Origin: Sphingopyxis sp. OPL5
GTDB taxonomy: Bacteria; Pseudomonadota; Alphaproteobacteria; Sphingomonadales; Sphingomonadaceae
Reading direction: 5' to 3'
NCBI RefSeq assembly: GCF_003797775.2
Contig: NZ_CP060725.1
Span: forward strand, 4,334,001-4,398,000
DNA: 64,000 nucleotides
Shown: one piece after another, positions 58,791 through 64,000 of the stretch
How positions within the stretch are numbered: position 1 is the first letter of the stretch
How the letters are laid out: each line of letters begins with the position of its first letter
Notes under the pieces: generated by a model
Seen by the model: only the letters and a program-made list of their open reading frames with translations
Database searches by the model: none
Told to the model about the DNA's origin: nothing
Made by a program: the position numbers and the translations under genes

Positions 58791-58872
58791 CGTCATTGCG
58801 AGCGAAGCGAAGCAATCCAGGGCGGGTTACGCAACTCTGGATTGCCGCGTCGCTTCGCTCCTCGCAAAGACG
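58791..58872. repeat. Palindromic intergenic repeat (CGTCATTGCGAGCGAAGCGA type)
   Basis: The arms at 58791-58820 and about 58837-58872 are imperfect inverted copies: CGTCATTGCGAGCGAAGCGA on the left, TCGCTTCGCTCCTCGCAAAG on the right, with GCAATCCAG / CTGGATTGC inside. It lies between oxyR and moaE, where both genes end. Confidence 0.75.
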
Positions 58873-58877
58873 GGTTC

Positions 58878-59318
58878 CTAATCCCACCGCTCGGCACGCT
58901 TATGATCGCTGCCACGCTGCTCGACCCATGCCGCCCGCCCGTCGCCGAACGTCTCGCGCTTCCACAGCATCACATCGGTCTTCAACCGGTCGATCAGAAA
59001 CTCGACCGCCGCCAGCGCCTCGCCGCGATGCGGGCTGCTCGCCAGCACCAGCACGATCGTCTCGCCCGGTGCCATGCCGCCGACGCGGTGGATCAAGGTC
59101 AGCGCCGAAACCCCCCAACGCTTTGTCGCCTCGGTCGCCAATTCCTCCAGGCCCGTCACGGTCAGCACCGGATGATGGTCGAGGAACAGCTCGGTCAGCC
59201 CGCCGTCGCCGCGCACCCGGCCGACAAAGCTTGCGCTCGCGCCGTGCCCGCCGGCATCATGCGCGGCCAGTTCGGCGGCGACGTCGATCGCCGCGGGCTG
59301 GACCGCGACGCGGATCAT
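58878..59318 (-). CDS. moaE: Molybdopterin synthase catalytic subunit
   Basis: With MoaD it adds the two sulfurs that form molybdopterin. It has 146 residues. Visible motifs are ASFVGRVRGDGGLTELFLDH, LTLIHRVGGMAPGETIVLVL, and the Lys-containing DVMLWKRETFGDG (active-site Lys region). Its start overlaps the moaD stop by four bases. A palindromic repeat separates it from the convergent oxyR. Confidence 0.94.
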   Translation of the reverse strand: MIRVAVQPAAIDVAAELAAHDAGGHGASASFVGRVRGDGGLTELFLDHHPVLTVTGLEELATEATKRWGVSALTLIHRVGGMAPGETIVLVLASSPHRGEALAAVEFLIDRLKTDVMLWKRETFGDGRAAWVEQRGSDHKRAERWD

Positions 59319-59572
59319 CCGCCGGTCACCGGCGGAAACAGCGCGATCTCGGCCACGCCAACGACGATGGCATCGGGACCGACCATCTGCCCGTCGACCG
59401 CCGCGCGAATGCGCGCGGGTTCGGCGAAGGCCAGCCCGCCGCGATCGTCGCGCGCGGCGAGCCAGGCGATCAGGTCGGCGACCGTGTGCACGTCGTCGGG
59501 AAGCGCGACCGCCTCGTCGGCGACCCCCATCCGCTCCCGCACCCAGGCGAAATAGCTCAGCGTCAGCGCCAT
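59315..59572 (-). CDS. moaD: Molybdopterin synthase sulfur-carrier subunit
   Basis: A ubiquitin-like sulfur carrier for MoaE. It has 85 residues, with the N-terminal LTLSYFAWVRERMGVADEAV, a typical AEPARIRAAVDGQM middle and the C-terminal di-glycine (FPPVTGG) that is activated by MoeB. It follows pgsA by four bases and overlaps moaE by four, so pgsA-moaD-moaE are likely one transcript. Confidence 0.94.
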   Translation of the reverse strand: MALTLSYFAWVRERMGVADEAVALPDDVHTVADLIAWLAARDDRGGLAFAEPARIRAAVDGQMVGPDAIVVGVAEIALFPPVTGG

Positions 59573-59576
59573 GCGC

Positions 59577-60149
59577 TCAATCCATATGCTTCAGGCCGAC
59601 GCGCAGATAATCCCAGCCGGTGATCAGCGTCAGCACCGCGGCGCCCCACAAAGAGGCGAGGCCGACCGCCTTGATCCAGACCATCGCGGGCAATGCGCCG
59701 GCGAGGATCAGCGCCCCGAAGGCGATGAGCTGGAACGTCGTCTTCCATTTGGCGAGCTGGGTCACCGGCATCGACACCTGCAGCGTCGCGAGGAATTCGC
59801 GCAGCCCCGACACGATGATCTCGCGCAGCAGGATCATCAGCGCGGCGATGACATGATATCCGGTGATGTCGCGCGTGAAGACGAGCAGCAGGATCACCGC
59901 CGCGATCATGATCTTGTCGGCGATCGGATCGAGGAAGGCACCCAGCCGCGACACGATGCCGCGCGAGCGTGCAACATAGCCGTCAAAATAATCGGTAATG
60001 CCCATCAGGCAATAGAGGACGAAGGCGAGCGCATAGTCGATCGGCTTCGGCTGCATCGACCCTTCGACCACCCCCGGCCACAGCAGGAAGAGCAGGATGG
60101 GCACCGCCAATATACGCGACAGCGTCAGGATATTCGGAAGGCTGAGCAT
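59577..60149 (-). CDS. pgsA: CDP-diacylglycerol--glycerol-3-phosphate 3-phosphatidyltransferase
   Basis: Makes phosphatidylglycerol-phosphate in the inner membrane, a step toward phosphatidylglycerol and cardiolipin. It has 190 residues, with several membrane helices and the CDP-alcohol motif DYFDGYVAR...GAFLDPIADK. The beginning MLSLPNILTLSRILAVPILL is characteristic. It leads the moaD-moaE genes and is divergent from the transporter gene, 122 bases away. Confidence 0.96.
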   Translation of the reverse strand: MLSLPNILTLSRILAVPILLFLLWPGVVEGSMQPKPIDYALAFVLYCLMGITDYFDGYVARSRGIVSRLGAFLDPIADKIMIAAVILLLVFTRDITGYHVIAALMILLREIIVSGLREFLATLQVSMPVTQLAKWKTTFQLIAFGALILAGALPAMVWIKAVGLASLWGAAVLTLITGWDYLRVGLKHMD

Positions 60150-60271
60150 GACCCCTGTTTCCCGCTCGCGCGGCCTTTTGGCTTTGACCCTGCTGTCCCT
60201 AGCCGATAAGCCCGCCGGGCGACAACCATAATGCCTGTAAGGCCCGAGGCGGTCGGACGAATTTTGACGGG

Positions 60272-61579
60272 ATGGACCAATATATGACCGGCACCTTTGC
60301 GCTGTTGAAGCAACGCCGGTTCCTGCCCCTCTTCGTCACCCAGCTGCTCGGCGCGTTCAACGACAATCTGTTCAAGAACGCGATGGTGCTGTTCGTCGTC
60401 TATGGTGTCTACAACGACGAGACGCAGGAAACGCTGTTCAGCGCGGTGGCGACCGCGGTGTTCATCCTGCCCTTCTTCCTGCTTTCGGCGCTCGCGGGGC
60501 AACTCGCCGACACGCGCGACAAGGCGCGGATCATCCGCATCGTCAAATTCTGCGAGATCATCATCATGATCGTCGGCGGCACCGGGCTGGTGCTCGCCTG
60601 GATGGGCTGGGGCATCGAATTGCTGGCCATCCCGCTGATGATGCTCGCGCTGTTCGCGATGGGGGTCCACTCGACCTTCTTCGGCCCGATCAAATATGCG
60701 ATCCTGCCGCAACATCTGAAAAGCGACGAAGTGCTCGCCGGCACCGGGCTGGTCGAGGCCGGAACCTATATCGCGATCCTCGCCGGGACGATCCTCGCCG
60801 GGGTCATCGACGTCGAATGGGCCGCGCTCGGCGTCGTGCTCGTCGCCGCGCTCGGCTATATCACCTCGCGCCAGGTGCCGCCGGCCCCGCCCGAACATGA
60901 AGAACATGGCATCGACTGGCACATCATCCGCTCGTCGAAAACGCTCGTCAGCGGCACGATGCATATCCCGCGCCTCTATCTCGCGATCCTCTCGATCAGC
61001 TTCTTCTGGACGATCGGCGCGGTGCTGTTCATCCAGTTCCCGCCGCTGGTGAAGAACATCCTCCACGCCGACAAAAGCGTCGCCAGCCTGTTCCTCGCGG
61101 TCTTCTCGATCGGCATCGCGATCGGCTCGGTCGCGGTCAACCGGCTGCTCAAGGGTCAGGTCTCGGCCAAATACAGCCCCGCCAGCGTGATCGTGATGGG
61201 CGGCTTCGTCCTCTGTTTCTATTGGGTGTGCCGCAACTGGGAACAGGACCCGGCGGGGGTCATGTACGGCGTGTCCGGCCTGCTCGCGCACGCCGACGTC
61301 ATCCCGCTCCTCGCCAGCCTGCTCGGCATCGCGATCAGCGGCGGCATGTTCGTCGTCCCGCTCTACGCCTTTCTGACCACCACGGTCCCCAAGGATCAGA
61401 CCGCGCGCACCGTCGCGGCCAACAATATCGTCAACTCGGGCGCGATGGTCGCAGGCTCGCTGCTCGCGATCGGGCTGGGCTTCGCCGGCGTCGGCGTCGT
61501 CGACCAGCTGCTGATGAGCGCGGTGATGTGCCTGATCTCGGCATGGCTGGCGGTCAAGCTCCACCGGGCGTGCGACTGA
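60272..61579 (+). CDS. MFS transporter, LplT (lysophospholipid) type
   Basis: A protein of 435 residues with about 12 membrane helices. The N-terminal QRRFLPLFVTQLLGAFNDNL and the NAMVLFVVYG segment, and GVHSTFFGPIKYAILPQHL after it, are hallmarks of LplT, which flips lysophospholipids inward for reacylation. In E. coli it is coupled to the acyltransferase Aas, and in many bacteria it is fused to it; here no acyltransferase is adjacent. The soluble segment after helix six (EHEEHGIDW) is short. Start ATG 60272; an internal ATG 60284 is also possible. Confidence 0.85.
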   Translation: MDQYMTGTFALLKQRRFLPLFVTQLLGAFNDNLFKNAMVLFVVYGVYNDETQETLFSAVATAVFILPFFLLSALAGQLADTRDKARIIRIVKFCEIIIMIVGGTGLVLAWMGWGIELLAIPLMMLALFAMGVHSTFFGPIKYAILPQHLKSDEVLAGTGLVEAGTYIAILAGTILAGVIDVEWAALGVVLVAALGYITSRQVPPAPPEHEEHGIDWHIIRSSKTLVSGTMHIPRLYLAILSISFFWTIGAVLFIQFPPLVKNILHADKSVASLFLAVFSIGIAIGSVAVNRLLKGQVSAKYSPASVIVMGGFVLCFYWVCRNWEQDPAGVMYGVSGLLAHADVIPLLASLLGIAISGGMFVVPLYAFLTTTVPKDQTARTVAANNIVNSGAMVAGSLLAIGLGFAGVGVVDQLLMSAVMCLISAWLAVKLHRACD

Positions 61580-61709
61580 AGGGAAACTGTCGGTACGCTG
61601 CAAAGGTCGGCTTAGGGGTGGGAAGCGGATTGTCTGGTATTGAGTGCAGCAGATCGACGGTGAGACGTTCTCGCGCGACTATTGCGCTTGGCCGTGACAA
61701 AACGATTTA

Positions 61710-62192
61710 ATGACATCATCTTTTTTAATGGGCGCCTCGCTCAAAGATCGAGCCATTGCCGGAGCAATCATTTTCATCCCGTTGGCCGCTCTGGCTTTTT
61801 TAGCGGGTATATTTATGCGTCCGGAGCCGATTGACCAGCGGGCGGTATGGGGATGCTACGTGGCGGTCGGTGCGCCTGCACTGCGTATCGAAGGAAGTAG
61901 AGTATATATTCTCGACGGGACGCACCGTTCGATGACCTATGTCGCTGCGCATGACAAAGGATATCACTTGACGGTGCAACCGCCCCTTCTGCTCAGTCCG
62001 TCCACAGATGGTAGCTACGGCTTCGTGAGCGGTCGGGGCACAGGTTACTTCTGGTCACTGCTAGCAGAAGGTTCAGACGATCAGCGGGGAGTTAACTCTC
62101 CCCACGATTTCGACGGAAGAATTGGACTCGTAACAGCGGATTCAAAAACCGTGGTCTACGTCCGCTCTGGAAGCAACAAAGGCTGTAGGTGA
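61710..62192 (+). CDS. Orphan membrane-anchored protein of unknown function, lower GC
   Basis: A protein of 160 residues with one N-terminal membrane helix (AGAIIFIPLAALAFLAGIFM) and a mostly beta exterior domain (WGCYVAVGAPALRIEGSRVY, FVSGRGTGYFWSLLAEG). Three Cys, one at the extreme C-terminus (NKGCR). I recognise no family. Base composition is clearly poorer in GC than the flanking genes, suggesting recent acquisition, as for the orphan at 42110. The start at ATG 61710 has no strong ribosome-binding site. Confidence 0.6.
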   Translation: MTSSFLMGASLKDRAIAGAIIFIPLAALAFLAGIFMRPEPIDQRAVWGCYVAVGAPALRIEGSRVYILDGTHRSMTYVAAHDKGYHLTVQPPLLLSPSTDGSYGFVSGRGTGYFWSLLAEGSDDQRGVNSPHDFDGRIGLVTADSKTVVYVRSGSNKGCR

Positions 62193-62220
62193 ACGTCCAA
62201 AATCGGTCGCTTCCCGCCCC

Positions 62221-62454
62221 TCAGATCAAAAACATCATCGTCGCGGTAAAGAAAATCGCGAAACTCTGCAGGAACAGCTTCAGGTCGGTCGACCCGACCA
62301 CCGGCTGCGGACGCCGGTGCTGCGCAAGATCGTAACGCAGCGCGCCTTCCCAATCGGCCGGCGCGCTCATGCGCGCGATGACCAGTTGCCGGCGGCCGTG
62401 CGAACGCAGCCGGTCGCGGATGTCGATACGCAGTTCGGGGTCGAATTCGTTCAT
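62221..62454 (-). CDS. Small tail-anchored protein of unknown function
   Basis: A protein of 77 residues. A charged N-terminal half (MNEFDPELRIDIRDRLRSHG) is followed by one C-terminal hydrophobic segment (LKLFLQSFAIFFTATMMFLI), so a predicted C-tail anchor. No family recognised. It stands alone between the orphan gene and RNase T2; codon usage matches the chromosome. Confidence 0.6.
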   Translation of the reverse strand: MNEFDPELRIDIRDRLRSHGRRQLVIARMSAPADWEGALRYDLAQHRRPQPVVGSTDLKLFLQSFAIFFTATMMFLI

Positions 62455-62547
62455 GCCCCCAAGCTAATGCGGGGTTAACGAGTCGGTAAGGTTAAAAAAT
62501 CGTTAACGCCGGCCTGTCCCGCCCGGGGACGCGCGAAACAAGAACCG

Positions 62548-63270
62548 TTAACGCGGCATCGGCCGCACCTTCACCGCCCTATTGTCATCGAGTCCGCGCT
62601 GGAACGGCAGGCAGCGCTGCGGCTTCATGCGCGGGCCGAGGCAATAGCGCACCTCCGACAGCCAGCCGTCGCGGTCGGTCGCCACCGCCAGCATTTCGGG
62701 CCTTATGCCCCGATTGCGGGCCACGAACGCCTGGCGGATCGACCCCGCGGTCTGCGGCCGCGCCGCCAGCGCCGTCATGTCGGGGAAGTTTACCGTCCGG
62801 AACAGGATTTCGGCGGCGCGGAAATAGGAGGCGGGATCGGGGCTCATGCAGGTGCCATGCTTCGCCCATTCATGCTGCAGCAGCTGCGCCGACGGCGTCA
62901 TGCACATATGGCGGCGCAGCACCGGCTGCGGCACGATCTTCGCCGGCCGGCACCATTGTGGATAGCCGGGGGTCGCCGCCTCGGGCCACAGCCCGTGCAG
63001 CACCCAGCCGAACCGGCCGTTCTCGCCCGAACATTGGAACCGGTCGCGCGCGTCCTTCGCGTTGCGCACCCCCGCGCAATGCTCGGGCGACCAGCTCAGG
63101 CTCAGGAGGTAACCGGCGATCGGCGGATTGCGGACCGGCTCGCCGCGCTTCGGCTGTTCGAGGCGCGGGATGATCGTGCGGTCGGGGGCGACGCACGCGG
63201 GCGCCTGCGCCAGCGCGGCGGTGGGCGCCAGCGCCAGCAGCGCCGCCGCAGCAACCTCAGGCCAGCGCAA
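62548..63270 (-). CDS. Secreted ribonuclease T2
   Basis: A periplasmic or secreted RNase of 240 residues with a signal peptide (MRWPEVAAAALLALAPTAAL, cleavage near AQAPA). The catalytic sites are present: CAS I LHGLWPEA (His92), and CAS II HEWAKHGTC (His133, His138, with Glu134). Several Cys can form disulfides. It starts inside the end of nadC (14-base overlap), so it is probably co-transcribed with nadC. Confidence 0.95.
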   Translation of the reverse strand: MRWPEVAAAALLALAPTAALAQAPACVAPDRTIIPRLEQPKRGEPVRNPPIAGYLLSLSWSPEHCAGVRNAKDARDRFQCSGENGRFGWVLHGLWPEAATPGYPQWCRPAKIVPQPVLRRHMCMTPSAQLLQHEWAKHGTCMSPDPASYFRAAEILFRTVNFPDMTALAARPQTAGSIRQAFVARNRGIRPEMLAVATDRDGWLSEVRYCLGPRMKPQRCLPFQRGLDDNRAVKVRPMPR

Positions 63271-64000
63271 AATCGAGCCCGATGTCGGCCGCGGGCGCCG
63301 ACTGGGTCAGCCGCCCGACCGAGACATAGGTCACCCCCGTCGCGCCGATGTCGCGGATCGTATCGAGCCTTACCCCGCCCGACGCCTCGACCGGCACCCG
63401 GCCGGCGACGATGGCGACCGATTCGCGCAAGGCGGCGAGGTCCATATTGTCGAGCAGCAGGTGCGTCGCCCCCGCGCTCAGCGCGGGTTCGACCTGGTCG
63501 ACCCGGTCGACCTCGACGATGATGTTCGCGATTCCCGCGTCGACCGCGCGGCGCACCGCCGCCTCGACCGATCCCGCGACCGCGACATGATTGTCCTTGA
63601 TCATCGCGGCGTCCCACAATCCCATGCGATGGTTGGTCGCGCCGCCCATCCGCGTCGCATATTTCTCCAGCACGCGCAGCCCGGGGATCGTCTTGCGCGT
63701 GTCGAGCAGCGTCGCCTTGCCTTCCAGCGCATCGACATATTCGCGCGTCAGCGTCGCGATGCCCGACAGATGCTGTACCGTGTTCAGCGCCGAGCGTTCG
63801 GCGGTGAGCATCGCGCGGGCGTTGCCCGACAGCCGCATCAGGTCTGTTCCCGCGGGCACGCGCGCGCCTTCTTCGACCAGTATCTCGATCTCCATCGCCG
63901 GATCGAGCGCGCGAAAGAAAGCTTCGGCGATCGGCAGCCCCGCGACGATGATCGCATCGCGGCTGTCCATCACCCCGCTGAAGCGCGCATCGGCGGGGAT
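63257..64000 (-). CDS. nadC: Nicotinate-nucleotide pyrophosphorylase (carboxylating), partial
   Basis: Makes nicotinate mononucleotide from quinolinate and PRPP in NAD synthesis. The N-terminus lies beyond the right edge; about 247 residues are visible, beginning IPADARFSGVMDSRDAIIV. Motifs are TAERSALNTVQHLSGIATLT, LLDTRKTIPGLRVLEKYA, GGATNHRMGLWDAAMIKDNH and the C-terminal VEASGGVRLDTIRDIGATGV. The substrate-site Arg and Lys residues are present. An internal ATG is not the true start, because coding similarity continues to the edge. Confidence 0.96.
   Translation of the reverse strand: MPADARFSGVMDSRDAIIVAGLPIAEAFFRALDPAMEIEILVEEGARVPAGTDLMRLSGNARAMLTAERSALNTVQHLSGIATLTREYVDALEGKATLLDTRKTIPGLRVLEKYATRMGGATNHRMGLWDAAMIKDNHVAVAGSVEAAVRRAVDAGIANIIVEVDRVDQVEPALSAGATHLLLDNMDLAALRESVAIVAGRVPVEASGGVRLDTIRDIGATGVTYVSVGRLTQSAPAADIGLDFALA

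Overview
The window is GC-rich, gene-dense DNA from an alphaproteobacterium. The best guess is Sphingomonadales, close to Sphingopyxis. The reasons are the gene order tpiA-ppiD-trpE / trpG-trpD-trpC / moaC-moeA-lexA / comEC-gltX-gltA, the GTTC-N7-GTTC SOS box upstream of lexA, TrmFO, ETF-ubiquinone oxidoreductase, and the many four-base ATGA overlaps between genes. The content is mainly chromosomal housekeeping. I see no rRNA, tRNA, CRISPR array, prophage or classical insertion sequence.

Layout. 1-7046 (minus): a lipoprotein, ilvD, an N-formylglutamate amidohydrolase-like gene, ispE, a TPR protein and ETF-QO, mostly overlapping and probably one or two operons. 7166-11461 (plus): a degenerate uracil-DNA-glycosylase-like protein, a soluble lytic transglycosylase, moaB and a radical SAM protein. 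11468-11843: a frameshifted GIY-YIG nuclease gene between perfect 24-base inverted repeats. 11850-24360 (minus): acyl-CoA ligase, GFA protein, dnaE, glutathione peroxidase, lolD, lolC/E, a Crp/Fnr regulator, pyrG, secG and tpiA. 24539-36931 (mostly plus): ppiD, trpE, an interrupting cluster (DUF7660-like gene, secreted hydrolase, quinone oxidoreductase), trpGDC, an exported protein, moaC, moeA and lexA. 36885-39032 (minus): comEC. 39103-41880 (plus): gltX and gltA, followed by a clear terminator. 42747-46370 (minus): a nucleotidyltransferase-like membrane protein, a helical protein and a histidine-kinase-like protein without its phosphoacceptor His. 46593-51836 (plus): gyrA, a DUF952 protein and a secreted amidohydrolase. 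51846-64000: mixed strands with a peroxiredoxin, glycine-zipper protein, TauD dioxygenase, SDR, YhhN protein, trmFO, EF-hand protein, oxyR, moaE-moaD-pgsA, an LplT-like transporter, RNase T2 and a truncated nadC.

Genes that work together are tryptophan synthesis (trpE, then trpGDC after a 2.9 kb break), molybdenum cofactor synthesis (moaB, moaC-moeA and moaD-moaE at three loci), lipoprotein release (lolC/E-lolD), and peroxide defence (oxyR, glutathione peroxidase, periplasmic peroxiredoxin).

The least conventional material is the set of intergenic palindromic repeats (at least five types) and the GIY-YIG gene bracketed by one of them. The same repeat also occurs nearby as an 85-base copy with no gene. 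This looks like an autonomous/non-autonomous pair of a small mobile unit, and it is my best candidate for something under-described. The His-less histidine-kinase-like protein and the cluster-less glycosylase-like protein are the next most interesting.
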